From Oscillospiraceae bacterium (lineage in GTDB: Bacteria; Bacillota; Clostridia; Oscillospirales; Ruminococcaceae), in contig CABIYQ010000002.1 of NCBI GenBank assembly GCA_902362965.1, forward strand, positions 241,752 through 305,751: 64,000 nt of DNA, in the 5' to 3' direction. This document shows positions 42,116 to 50,482 of the stretch, in pieces. The notes below the pieces were generated by a model, which made no database searches, had not been told where the DNA came from, and worked only from the letters and a program-made list of their open reading frames with translations. A program made the position numbers and the translations under genes. Each line of letters starts with the position of its first letter. The first letter of the stretch is position 1.

Positions 42116-43053
42116 CACCTGCATTAAAAATTGAACATCTTAATAAGTATTTTGGGAAAAGGCAAATTCTTCATGATATTTCCTTTGAGACTTATCCGGG
42201 TGAGGTATTCGGATTTTTAGGACCAAACGGCGCCGGAAAAACCACAACTATAAAAATTGCCGTAGGTCATTTGAGATTTGACGAGGGAGACATCATAATC
42301 AACGGTAAAAGCGTTGTAAAAAAATATGAGGAAGCTATATCCGATATCGGAGGAATTATTGAAAATCCGGAATTTTATAAGTACATGACCGGTATGCAGA
42401 ATCTTCGTCAGTATGCACGAATGAGGGGTAATATTTCTGAAAAGAGAATAAATGAGGTCGTTGAAATTGTCGGATTAAAAAAGAGAATCAACGATAAGGT
42501 AGGAAAATACTCTCTGGGGATGCGTCAGCGTCTGGGTGTTGCACAGGCAATACTTCACAGACCAAAGCTTTTGATTCTTGATGAACCTACAAATGGTCTT
42601 GATCCGGCAGGTATTAAGGAACTTCGTGATATTCTTAAAAATTTAGCGCACAAGGAAAATATATGCGTTATTGTTTCAAGTCATCTTATGTCTGAAATGG
42701 AGCTTATGTGTGACAGAGTAGGAATTATTGTAAACGGTAAGCTTACAGGAGTTCATACTGTTGAAGAAATGATATCCGCAGCTTCAGGAGATAAAGAACA
42801 GTTTATTTTAAGAGTAAGCGATTGTCAGCGGGCAATTGAAGTGCTTGACTTTATTAGTGACAAATCAGTGCTTGACGATGAACATATTATAATATCCATT
42901 GAAAAGGAAAATGCTGAAGAAGAATTGTTTGAGATCACTTCAAGAATCATTTCAAGAGGAATTAAGTTAGGTACGGTAGCGCCGAAGGAAAATAAAAAGC
43001 TTGAAGATGTATTTATTGAACTTACTAAGTCGGGGGGCAGTCAGATTGGGTAA
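42112..43053 (+). CDS. ABC transporter ATP-binding protein (BcrA/antibiotic-export type)
   Basis: 313 residues. Walker A GPNGAGKTT, the signature YSLGMRQRLGVAQ, Walker B LLILDEPTNGLDP and the H-loop VIVSSHL are complete. The C-terminal 90 residues are the extension usual in ABC-2 exporters such as BcrA. It powers the permease encoded next, which overlaps it by eight bases. Substrate is not known; drugs, bacteriocins or lipids are typical for this class. Confidence 0.92.
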   Translation: MTPALKIEHLNKYFGKRQILHDISFETYPGEVFGFLGPNGAGKTTTIKIAVGHLRFDEGDIIINGKSVVKKYEEAISDIGGIIENPEFYKYMTGMQNLRQYARMRGNISEKRINEVVEIVGLKKRINDKVGKYSLGMRQRLGVAQAILHRPKLLILDEPTNGLDPAGIKELRDILKNLAHKENICVIVSSHLMSEMELMCDRVGIIVNGKLTGVHTVEEMISAASGDKEQFILRVSDCQRAIEVLDFISDKSVLDDEHIIISIEKENAEEELFEITSRIISRGIKLGTVAPKENKKLEDVFIELTKSGGSQIG

Positions 43054-44440
43054 ATTTATAAATTTAGTGAAAAATGAGTATATTAAGATATCACTTAAAA
43101 AAAGTACATGGATAATGCTGATAATATTGTTAATCGGCTGTATAGGTTATCCGTTTGCAGTGAAATTTGCAGAGTATCAGTTGGTGGGCGATAATTATTC
43201 TGATTCAGAGGAATACAGTATAGACGATTATAAAGAGCAGATTGCATATCTGAAAGATGTAAAAACAGAAGGTTGGGAAAATGAAGTAGAATGTATTCAG
43301 TATAAAATTGATAATAACATTACAAGCGGTTGGAAAATTGGAGCCGCAGACGAAATGTTCAACGTAAAGTACAATTCTGACGAAAGCTATAAATTTTCAC
43401 AGGAACAGACTGATAATTATGTAAATAGTATGGCGTCAGATATCGAATCCGGCAACTGGAAGGGTTATTTTCAGACGGCAGTTGAATTGATGGACGCTAA
43501 AACAGTTCAGGATGCATATTCACAGGGAAGCAAGGAAATGTATCAGTATTGTCTTGACAACGATATAAGACCTGATGAAAGCAACTGGAAATATAAAACT
43601 GTTCTGGAAATGAAAAATGCTGAAAGTGAAATAAAGAATCTTGATGAATCAAAAAAGTCAGGAGTTTATGTTGACAGTAATGAGTATAAGAATTATGAAG
43701 AAATAAAGGTTAAATCTGAGTATCGACTGCAAAATAATATAAAATTTGACATTTCTGAAAACACAAGTTGGATCAATTCAGGTGAATTTAATTTCTGGTC
43801 AGTATTTTGCACTACAACTATGATATGTTCGTTTATAGGACTTCTTGTAATTATAATCGCCGGCGGAATAGTTTCCAGTGAATTTTCAGGCGGTACTATC
43901 AAGTTCCTGCTGATCAATCCGGTAAAAAGATGGAAAATACTTGTTTCCAAGTATGTTACAACTATCACCTTTGGATATATTCTTATAATAATAACATATA
44001 TCATTTCAGCAGTTATGTCTCTTACTGTGTTCGGAGCGGATAATCTGTCGGCTTCATTTATATCAGTCAGCGACGGTGTTGTGAAGGAAATTCCGGGATT
44101 CCTTTATGTGTTCAAGAATTATATGCTGGGCAGCGTTGAAATTGTTGTAATGTCAAGTCTTGCTTTTGCAATTTCTTCAGTGGCTAGAAGTTCTGCGTTG
44201 GCGATAGGCATAAGCGTTATGGCGTATTTTGGAGGAAATACGGTAATGCTTATTTTGAGCCAGTTAAACATCAGCTGGGCAAGATACTTGATTTGGGCAA
44301 ATGTTGATTTAAGCGGTATTATGGAAGGCTCAGGAATGTTTATGGGACAGACTCTTACTTCTGCATTTGCTGTAATTGCAGTTCATATGGTGATATTCTT
44401 AATGATTGCATGGGACGGATTTACAAGAAGAGAAGTATAA
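43046..44440 (+). CDS. ABC-2 type exporter permease
   Basis: 464 residues. One membrane segment near the start (IMLILLIGCIGYPFAVKFA), a large outside loop of about 200 residues, then five segments in the second half with GGIVSSEFSGGTIKFLLINP, the ABC-2 coupling motif. Start is the TTG at 43046, eight bases after GGGGGG and overlapping the ATPase gene end; upstream frame codons lie within the ATPase. Third gene of the operon; forms the channel with the ATPase. Confidence 0.87.
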   Translation: MGKFINLVKNEYIKISLKKSTWIMLIILLIGCIGYPFAVKFAEYQLVGDNYSDSEEYSIDDYKEQIAYLKDVKTEGWENEVECIQYKIDNNITSGWKIGAADEMFNVKYNSDESYKFSQEQTDNYVNSMASDIESGNWKGYFQTAVELMDAKTVQDAYSQGSKEMYQYCLDNDIRPDESNWKYKTVLEMKNAESEIKNLDESKKSGVYVDSNEYKNYEEIKVKSEYRLQNNIKFDISENTSWINSGEFNFWSVFCTTTMICSFIGLLVIIIAGGIVSSEFSGGTIKFLLINPVKRWKILVSKYVTTITFGYILIIITYIISAVMSLTVFGADNLSASFISVSDGVVKEIPGFLYVFKNYMLGSVEIVVMSSLAFAISSVARSSALAIGISVMAYFGGNTVMLILSQLNISWARYLIWANVDLSGIMEGSGMFMGQTLTSAFAVIAVHMVIFLMIAWDGFTRREV

Positions 44441-44477
44441 ATAATAATAAATTAGCAAAATATACAGGAAGTCTTAA

Positions 44478-45047
44478 ATGAAAAACAAATATATGAAACT
44501 ACTATCAGTGTTCATCATTATATTTTGTGTGGGAATCATGATAGTATTAGTGAAAGCTTATTTTGACGGAGAATTTGATTCAGTAGAGACATTACAAGCA
44601 TATATTAAAAGATTTGGTTTATTCGGACCTGTTGTGCTGACGGTTATTCAAGCGGCACAGGTAGTAGTTCCTATACTGCCGGGATTTTTAGGCTGTTCGG
44701 TAGGAGCGGTTATGTTTGGCTGCTGGGGAGGGTTCATCTGTAATTATATTGGCATAAGTATTGGTTCTGTTGCTGCATTTTTTCTTGCAAGAAAATTCGG
44801 AATGCGTTTGGTAGGCAGTATTTTTCCGGAAAGTAAGTTTGAAAAATGGTCGGCACGGGCAGGGAACAGTAAATCTTTTACAGCATTTCTGTTTGCCGCA
44901 ATGGTACTTCCTCTTTTTCCCGATGATTTCTTCTGTTATTTTACGGGATTAACTCAAATGAAAGTACGAAAATTTATTTGGATCATTATTTTAGGAAAAC
45001 CCTGGTGTATTCTTGCTTACAGTATTGCTTTTTCGTTAATTAAATAA
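44478..45047 (+). CDS. TVP38/TMEM64 (VTT domain) membrane protein
   Basis: 189 residues with five or six membrane segments. FGPVVLTVIQAAQVVVPILP and the later GGFICNYIGISIGSVAAF with FAAMVLPLFPDDFFCYFTGL are the VTT/SNARE-associated family pattern (DedA superfamily), whose members are linked to lipid scrambling. ATG follows ACAGGAAG. It lies 37 bases after the ABC permease on the same strand, perhaps read through from it, and ends at a strong terminator. Confidence 0.87.
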   Translation: MKNKYMKLLSVFIIIFCVGIMIVLVKAYFDGEFDSVETLQAYIKRFGLFGPVVLTVIQAAQVVVPILPGFLGCSVGAVMFGCWGGFICNYIGISIGSVAAFFLARKFGMRLVGSIFPESKFEKWSARAGNSKSFTAFLFAAMVLPLFPDDFFCYFTGLTQMKVRKFIWIIILGKPWCILAYSIAFSLIK

Positions 45048-45070
45048 TGTGTAGAAAAAATTAATATATA

Positions 45071-45109
45071 AAAAAGTCTGCGGAATAGATATAAATCCGC
45101 AGACTTTTT
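45071..45109. terminator. Bidirectional intrinsic terminator
   Basis: Fourteen-base perfect stem AAAAAGTCTGCGGA/TCCGCAGACTTTTT. The first stop-codon bases of the convergent DUF2752 gene lie in its arm. Confidence 0.9.
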
Positions 45110-45500
45110 ACATTGGAGCCAGAAATGAAAATGCAGGAATATTTCTTAAAACTCCGAAAATAATCAGTATTGTTAAGGAGGTTATTTCAATTACAGTCAT
45201 CCATTTTTCATGCTTAGCTGTTCCGAATTTTAAGTAGCTGTATGCCCTTACGGCAAAAATGACCGCTAAAAACGGTACGATAACAAACACAGCCGGATTA
45301 CTCCTGAACGCACTATAAAAATCCAGTTTTATTATATTGATACACATTCTTGTAACGCCGCAGCCTGGACAGTAAAAACCCGTTATACGGTGAAATATAC
45401 ATGGGATCACAAATCCCAGCTGTGTAAGAAGAAAATAAATAACGCCTGCTGTCAGACCGACAGCAAGCATTATCAAATACTTTTTTAATCGTTTACGCAT
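45108..45500 (-). CDS. DUF2752 membrane protein
   Basis: 130 residues, three membrane segments. The DUF2752 core FYCPGCGVTRMCINIIKLDF, with CxxC and TR, is intact. The family is widespread and has no known function. It overlaps the DUF4234 gene upstream by eight bases, a link that suggests the two act together. Confidence 0.82.
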   Translation of the reverse strand: MRKRLKKYLIMLAVGLTAGVIYFLLTQLGFVIPCIFHRITGFYCPGCGVTRMCINIIKLDFYSAFRSNPAVFVIVPFLAVIFAVRAYSYLKFGTAKHEKWMTVIEITSLTILIIFGVLRNIPAFSFLAPM

Positions 45501-45849
45501 GCGGTGTTGCCATTTTATTTAATTCATTCTGGATCAGACAATATGAAACGATTGAAAATCCAACGAGAGAAAGAACTAAATAAAGTATTCCGCTGTTGGA
45601 ATCCGAAGGCAGACCTCTCTTTGCCTGAGCAGCCTGTACCTTTTCGCCTGCCTTATACATCCAGTAAAGCATGTAGATACCGCATGTAATAATACTCAGA
45701 AGGAATACCATTCCTCCGCTTGTATCGTTTGGTGTGTCAGCAGCGACATTAAGGTCATTTACGAGACAGATTTCCCAATAAATCCCGTAAATGCCACATG
45801 TTATAATTGACAGAATTATACATGTGACAATGTTTCTTTCTTGAATCAT
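45493..45849 (-). CDS. DUF4234 membrane protein
   Basis: 118 residues. The hallmark ILSIITCGIYGIYW occurs twice (ILSIITCGIYGIYWEICL and LLSIITCGIYMLYWMYK), so the protein is an internal repeat with about four membrane segments. Function unknown. ATG follows AGAGGAGGTTATT. First gene of a two-gene operon with DUF2752, from the promoter at 45881-45909. Confidence 0.82.
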   Translation of the reverse strand: MIQERNIVTCIILSIITCGIYGIYWEICLVNDLNVAADTPNDTSGGMVFLLSIITCGIYMLYWMYKAGEKVQAAQAKRGLPSDSNSGILYLVLSLVGFSIVSYCLIQNELNKMATPHA

Positions 45850-45880
45850 AAAATAACCTCCTCTAATTTTTATATTTTAC

Positions 45881-45909
45881 ATTATATCAAATTTTATATA
45901 GAAAATCAA
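45881..45909 (-). promoter_or_regulatory. Promoter of the DUF4234-DUF2752 operon
   Basis: Minus strand TTGATT (45904-45909), 17 bases, TATAAT (45881-45886). Confidence 0.6.
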
Positions 45910-46020
45910 ATATTTTTATTATATAATCGACATATTATATTAAATTCTGCGTTTTGAACAAAAACCGTAAATTGATTCTGTGCTAATTTATGCAAGCGAA
46001 GGCTGATTTATTACTAATTA

Positions 46021-46081
46021 AAGAAACAAGTTTCTTTAAAATTTCTTTTATTTTAACTTTCTTGTTTCGCAACAAGAAAGT
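46021..46081. repeat. Hairpin cluster beside the left inverted repeat
   Basis: AAGAAACAAGTTTCTT (46021-46036) and ACTTTCTTGTT/AACAAGAAAGT around TCGC (46056-46081) are strong palindromes of the same flavour as those inside the inverted repeats. Bases 45910-46020 hold nothing I recognise. Confidence 0.6.
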
Positions 46082-46258
46082 TACAAAATTCTGTTAATTT
46101 CTTGTCTCGTGACAAGAAACGAACCAAAGAAACACGTTTCGCTTTCTTTTCATGTGAAAAGAAAGCTTAGCAAAGAAAAAACTTTATCCGTCATACTGCT
46201 GCTGAACTAATAGGTCTCCCCGTAAAAGGCAAGACGCTACACCTAAATTTCACTCCCA
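46080..46258 (+). repeat. Left arm of a ~175-bp inverted repeat
   Basis: This arm matches the reverse complement of 46860-47034 over its whole length, with roughly four bases in five identical by eye. Shared blocks include ACGAACCAAAGAAA, CTTTCTTTTCATGTGAAAAG, AAAGAAAAAACTTTATCC and TAAAAGGCAAGACG. It contains two internal hairpins, TTTCTTG/CAAGAAA (46098-46119) and GCTTTCTTTTC/GAAAAGAAAGC (46141-46166). Confidence 0.88.
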
Positions 46259-46311
46259 TTTAAAATGAGTACTGCTATATCCATATATAGATATATACAT
46301 AATCAGGGGAA

Positions 46312-46340
46312 TTGTCAACATTTAATCTACACGTTATAAT
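46312..46340 (+). promoter_or_regulatory. Promoter inside the inverted-repeat cassette
   Basis: TTGTCA (46312-46317), 17 bases, TATAAT (46335-46340), pointing at the two HTH frames. Confidence 0.6.
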
Positions 46341-46385
46341 AAAAATAACACTATAGTGAATAATTAAAAATTAAAGGTGATAAAG

Positions 46386-46517
46386 ATGAATTATACAAAC
46401 AAATTTGCAGAAAGATTAATGATTCTAAGGGGAAAAAAGGGGGTTTCGGCAAAAGAAATGAGTTATGGAATTAAACAGAGAACTAAATACATTAAAGAAA
46501 AATTTAGATGGAACTGA
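46386..46517 (+). pseudogene. Truncated XRE HTH fragment
   Basis: 43 codons from ATG 46386 to TGA 46515. FAERLMILRGKKGVSAKEMS aligns with FADRLAKLRLQKGISSREMS of the next gene, but the frame ends after the second helix (KQRTKYIKEKFRWN). AAAGGTGATAAAG before the ATG is a usable ribosome site, so it may still be translated as a leader to the full gene, which starts ten bases before this stop. Most likely a remnant of a tandem duplication. Confidence 0.6.
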
Positions 46518-46852
46518 TGAGACAAACAATGATTACAATAAGTGATTTTGCTGACCGTCTTGCTAAATTAAGATTACAAAAAGGCATTTCATCAAGGGAA
46601 ATGAGTTTATCAATCGGACAAAATGAAAGTTTTATAAATAAAATTGAAAACAAAAATAATTTTCCTTTAATGCAGTCATTTTTTTGCATATGCGATTATT
46701 TAGGAATTACTCCGTATCAATTTTTTCAATTTGATGATGAATGTCCAAAACACACTGATGAATTGGTGAAAGATATACAGAAACTTGATTATAAGCAAAC
46801 AAAACTGATTCATGAAGTTATTAAAGAAATAATTCATAAAAAGAAAAATTAA
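46508..46852 (+). CDS. XRE-family HTH regulator within an inverted-repeat cassette
   Basis: 114 residues. Helix-turn-helix in FADRLAKLRLQKGISSREMS and LSIGQNESFINKIENKNN; then ICDYLGITPYQFFQFDDE, typical of short XRE regulators; a helical tail follows. The start is unclear: ATG 46508 overlaps the truncated copy, and ATG 46529 is an alternative; neither has a strong ribosome site, which suggests coupling to the upstream fragment. It is the only intact gene between the two inverted repeats. Confidence 0.72.
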   Translation: MELMRQTMITISDFADRLAKLRLQKGISSREMSLSIGQNESFINKIENKNNFPLMQSFFCICDYLGITPYQFFQFDDECPKHTDELVKDIQKLDYKQTKLIHEVIKEIIHKKKN

Positions 46853-46859
46853 ATTAAGT

Positions 46860-47034
46860 TGGGTGTGAATTTTAAATGTTACGTCTTGCCTTTTATGGGG
46901 AGTATTCTGAGTTCAGAAACTGTATGATGGATAAAGTTTTTTCTTTGCAAAGCTTTCTTTTCACATGAAAAGAAAGCGAAAATGCCTTTCTTTGGTTCGT
47001 TTCTTGCGGCAAGGCAAGAAATGAACAATGTGAC
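46860..47034 (-). repeat. Right arm of the ~175-bp inverted repeat
   Basis: Reverse-complement partner of 46080-46258, beginning GGGTGTGAA and holding the palindrome CTTTCTTTTCACATGAAAAG. Together the arms enclose 601 bases. It fills most of the gap before the YetF gene. Confidence 0.88.
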
Positions 47035-47117
47035 AAATAAAAAATTTTCTAAGTTTTAAAAAAAGAACTGAATACATTGTATAAAAAAGTATAAAATAAT
47101 AATCGGAGGATAAATTT

Positions 47118-47804
47118 ATGATTATTGTTTTTATACGTGCGATTATTTTATACATTATAGTAATATTTTCTGTGAGACTAATGGGTAAGCGTCAGATAGG
47201 GGAGTTGCAGCCTTCTGAACTTGTTATAACCATTTTAGTATCAAATATTGCTACGCTTCCGTTGGAAGACCTTAATATACCGCTTACAATGGGAATTCTT
47301 CCGATACTGTCCCTTGTGTGCTTTGAGGTTTTGATGTCATGGCTGACTTTGAAATCTCCTAAGCTCAGACATGTTGTATCAGGTACGCCAAAAATAATAA
47401 TAAAAAACGGAATTCTTGACCAAAGCGTACTGAAAGAACTGCGGTATTCTGTGGACGACCTTATGACTGCTCTGAGAAACAACAATGTCTTTAACATAAG
47501 CGACGTACAATTTGCTGTAGTTGAAACAAACGGAAGCGTGTCAGTTTATGAAAAACAGCCCCAGAGGGAAGTTATTAACAAAGACATGGCAATTGAGGGA
47601 CAGTCTGTTGATCCGCCGGTGATAATCATCTCAGACGGTAAAATTATTAAGCAGGGTCTTGAGGACGCCGGACTTCAAAAGCAATGGATCACAGATCTGC
47701 TTGACAGAAAGCATCTTACGGAAGAAGATATTTTTCTTCTTACCGCTGATTGTAACGGTGAATATACTATGATAAAAAAGGGAGGTTCAAATGGTAAGAA
47801 TTAA
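47118..47804 (+). CDS. YetF/DUF421 family membrane protein
   Basis: 228 residues. Three membrane segments in the first 85 residues and a cytoplasmic two-lobe domain after, with the family's GKRQIGELQPSELVITILVS, SGTPKIIIKNG and LRNNNVFNISDVQFAVVETNG. YetF relatives are membrane proteins of Bacillus and clostridia, several linked to spores, with unknown function. ATG follows AATCGGAGGATAAA. It overlaps the DUF4363 gene by 14 bases, a pairing common in clostridia. Confidence 0.85.
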   Translation: MIIVFIRAIILYIIVIFSVRLMGKRQIGELQPSELVITILVSNIATLPLEDLNIPLTMGILPILSLVCFEVLMSWLTLKSPKLRHVVSGTPKIIIKNGILDQSVLKELRYSVDDLMTALRNNNVFNISDVQFAVVETNGSVSVYEKQPQREVINKDMAIEGQSVDPPVIIISDGKIIKQGLEDAGLQKQWITDLLDRKHLTEEDIFLLTADCNGEYTMIKKGGSNGKN

Positions 47805-48168
47805 AATAAGTCTGGGAATTATAATAGCAATGCTTGTAATGAGTGTTTCCGGAATATTTATTCTTAATTATAAAACGGACCGTGTTTTGGAACTTCTTAA
47901 TGAAACTCGAAGTTATTCCGATAAGGGAGACAGCAAAAAAGCACTGGAGGCGGCAGACAGTCTTGAAAAGGAATGGGAGAAATATCACACTTATGCAAGT
48001 GTTTTTGTCAGAAACGATAAAATTACAAGTGTTCAGACTTCTATGTCCAGACTTAAACCGCTTATTGAAAAAGATAATGACGAACTTAATGCGGAATTTG
48101 AAAATGCAAAGTCGGGTCTTGAATGGATAATAGAAAGTGAGATTCCTAAACTTACTAATATTTTATAA
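47791..48168 (+). CDS. DUF4363 family protein
   Basis: 125 residues. One N-terminal membrane helix (ISLGIIIAMLVMSVSGIFIL) and an outside helical domain (LLNETRSYSDKGDSKKALEA, LEWIIESEIPKLTNIL). DUF4363 proteins are usually encoded directly after DUF421 proteins, as here. Function unknown. ATG follows GGGAGGTTCAA inside the YetF gene end. Confidence 0.8.
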   Translation: MVRIKISLGIIIAMLVMSVSGIFILNYKTDRVLELLNETRSYSDKGDSKKALEAADSLEKEWEKYHTYASVFVRNDKITSVQTSMSRLKPLIEKDNDELNAEFENAKSGLEWIIESEIPKLTNIL

Positions 48169-48172
48169 TAAT

Positions 48173-48212
48173 AAAAAGGTACTTTTCTTTTTGGAAAAGT
48201 ACCTTTATTTTT
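48173..48212. terminator. Bidirectional intrinsic terminator
   Basis: Thirteen-base stem AAAGGTACTTTTC/GAAAAGTACCTTT, flanked by A and T runs. Ends YetF-DUF4363 and, from the other side, ychF. Confidence 0.9.
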
Positions 48213-49305
48213 ACACGTTAAATCTGAACAGAACAATATCTCCGTCCTGCATGACGTATTCTTTGCCCTCCAGGCGGACAAGTCCTTTTTCTTTTGCAGC
48301 CGCCATAGTACCGCATGCCATAAGGTCGTCAAAGCTGACAACCTCTGCTCTGATAAAGCCTTTTTCAAAGTCTGTATGGATCTTACCCGCTGCCTGCGGA
48401 GCTTTTGTGCCTTTTTTGATAGTCCATGCTCTTACCTCGGGCTGTCCGGCTGTAAGGTATGATATTAGTCCCAGAAGAGAGTAACCTTCCTTGATAATCC
48501 TGTTAAGACCTGATTCTTTTAGTCCCATTTCTCCGAGGAACATTTCTTTGTCTTCAGGTTCCATGTCGGAAATCTCAGCTTCGATCTGCGCACAGATCGG
48601 CAGTACGGCAGAATGCTCTTCTTCCGCAATTTTCTTGACTGTATTGTAATGCTCGTTAGTTTCAATATTGTTTACAAAATCGTCCTCACATAAATTTGCA
48701 GCGTAAATTACAGGTTTGCCTGAAAGCAGAGGAGTAGATTTGATTACTTCTCTTTCATCGTCTGTATAGTCGAAAGCTCTTGCGGATTTTCCCGATTCAA
48801 GATGACTTTTCAGTCTTTCAAGAAAATCAATTTCCGTAAGGTACTTTTTGTCGCCTTTTGCGAGCTTTTTTGTTCTGTCGATACGTCTGTCAATCATTTC
48901 TATATCGGAAAAAATCAATTCCAGATTAATTGTTTCAATGTCTCTTTCTGGATTGATTTCACCGTCGACATGAATGATATCAATATCTTCAAAGCAGCGT
49001 ACAACGTGAACGATAGCGTCAACTTCACGGATATCTCCTAAAAACTTGTTGCCCAAGCCTTCGCCCTTGGAAGCACCTTTTACAAGACCTGCAATATCGA
49101 CAAATTCCAGAGTTGCAGGAGTAAACTTGTCGGGATTGTACATTTCTGCAAGCTTGTCCAGTCTTTCATCAGGCACTGATACTATGCCTATATTTTTTTC
49201 GATAGTACAGAAAGGATAATTTGCCGATTCTGCTCCGGCGTTTGTAAGTGCATTGAAAAGTGTGCTTTTTCCCACATTTGGGAGTCCAACCATTCCTAAT
49301 TTCAT
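48211..49305 (-). CDS. ychF: Redox-regulated ATPase YchF (OLA1 family)
   Basis: 364 residues, the family length. The P-loop is GLPNVGKSTLFN; FVDIAGLVKGASKGEGLGN is motif G3; the G4 motif NxxE-type (YAANLCEDD) fits the ATP preference of YchF. The C-terminal TGS-like domain (AWTIKKGTKAPQAAGKIHTD, VRLEGKEYVMQDGDIVLFRF) is complete. It binds ribosomes and affects translation and stress responses. ATG follows AAAGAGGTAAAA. It lies 19 bases after a lipoprotein gene on the same strand. Confidence 0.95.
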   Translation of the reverse strand: MKLGMVGLPNVGKSTLFNALTNAGAESANYPFCTIEKNIGIVSVPDERLDKLAEMYNPDKFTPATLEFVDIAGLVKGASKGEGLGNKFLGDIREVDAIVHVVRCFEDIDIIHVDGEINPERDIETINLELIFSDIEMIDRRIDRTKKLAKGDKKYLTEIDFLERLKSHLESGKSARAFDYTDDEREVIKSTPLLSGKPVIYAANLCEDDFVNNIETNEHYNTVKKIAEEEHSAVLPICAQIEAEISDMEPEDKEMFLGEMGLKESGLNRIIKEGYSLLGLISYLTAGQPEVRAWTIKKGTKAPQAAGKIHTDFEKGFIRAEVVSFDDLMACGTMAAAKEKGLVRLEGKEYVMQDGDIVLFRFNV

Positions 49306-49324
49306 TTTTTTACCTCTTTACTAT

Positions 49325-50470
49325 TTATGAAAATTTTATTAATGTTTCCAGTGTATCTGATATATCACTGTTATTTTGATTAAAGTCAGTCAGACATACC
49401 ATAACTCCTGTTTCTTTGTCAGGACAGTTTATAAACAGCATAGTTTGACGGAGATCAAGATCTTCCGTATCTTCTCCTCCAACGTTGTAAATATACTTAA
49501 AAGCGTCGTATTTTCCGACTTTCACCGCTTCAAAGGAAAGGGATTCTATTTCGGTATATGTACCGCTTAACAGTGCTTCAAAATCCTCTTGAGTATATTT
49601 AAGAAATTCTTCATTATCATCGGAACCGCTGGAAATTGTAATAAGAAGATTGCTTACATCTTCCGCTTTTGACGAAGAGAACATTGCACGATCTTCTGAA
49701 ACAAGATGAGGAGTGTCTGATTCTCCCTCAGTTAATGTCCATCCATCCGGTGCGTCAAATGTCATACCTTCGCACATTTCAAATGTGAATGGTTCTCCTG
49801 CAAGCTCGTCGACAGTGTCGTCGGATTTTTCTGCGTCAATCATTTTGATTGATTCAATGGATTTTTTGTATTCGTCAGTTAATGTATTGGAAAAGTCAGT
49901 ATATGTAAATGTATAGCAGTAATCAGCATTTTTTTCAGCTCTGTTGACTATAATTTGAATTTGGCTGAAAGTATCCCCGTCAGGACTTTCAGCACTGGTT
50001 TCTATATGGATTGCATCGAAGCCTTGGATTTCAGTACGCTCATATTTATTTACTTTAAAATTTGTAAAAACGCCCAGGGCTTCGCATTGTTCCTGAAAAA
50101 CTTCCTTAGTATAGCTGTCAAAAGTATCCTTGTCCTTACCCGGTTCAACTACAACATTTATATTATCTTTTGAAGTACTGCTGTTGACCATAACATAATC
50201 AGTGTTGGATATATATTCAGAGCCTGTAATTTTGTCACCGTTTACAGAATCAATACTATCCGGAAGTATAAGGCTATAGCCATATGTACCGGTTAGAGTA
50301 AGACAGTCAGGAACAGGTTCAGCAGTTTCTTCAGCAGTTTCTTCCGTTACAGCTTCGGTTATTTCGGCTGACGGCGTTTTATTTACTGATGATTCTTCTT
50401 TTTTATTGCAGCCGGATGCTATTGCAAGCACTGCTGCTGTCAGAATAATTAATGCGGTTAATTTTTTCAT
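49325..50470 (-). CDS. Lipoprotein with two PsbP/Mog1-like repeats
   Basis: 381 residues. Lipoprotein signal ends AIASGC. After a Thr/Glu-rich linker come two copies of a beta-rich domain: one with FSQIQIIVNRAEKNADYCYT and FTYTDFSNTLTDEYKKSIES, the second with TFDAPDGWTLTEGESDTPHL and MLFINCPDKETGVMVCLTDF. The pattern recalls the PsbP/Mog1 fold often found in secreted clostridial proteins; the assignment is by look. It is a paralogue of the next gene upstream, 12 bases away. Confidence 0.65.
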   Translation of the reverse strand: MKKLTALIILTAAVLAIASGCNKKEESSVNKTPSAEITEAVTEETAEETAEPVPDCLTLTGTYGYSLILPDSIDSVNGDKITGSEYISNTDYVMVNSSTSKDNINVVVEPGKDKDTFDSYTKEVFQEQCEALGVFTNFKVNKYERTEIQGFDAIHIETSAESPDGDTFSQIQIIVNRAEKNADYCYTFTYTDFSNTLTDEYKKSIESIKMIDAEKSDDTVDELAGEPFTFEMCEGMTFDAPDGWTLTEGESDTPHLVSEDRAMFSSSKAEDVSNLLITISSGSDDNEEFLKYTQEDFEALLSGTYTEIESLSFEAVKVGKYDAFKYIYNVGGEDTEDLDLRQTMLFINCPDKETGVMVCLTDFNQNNSDISDTLETLIKFS

Positions 50471-50482
50471 TTTTTCTCCTTG

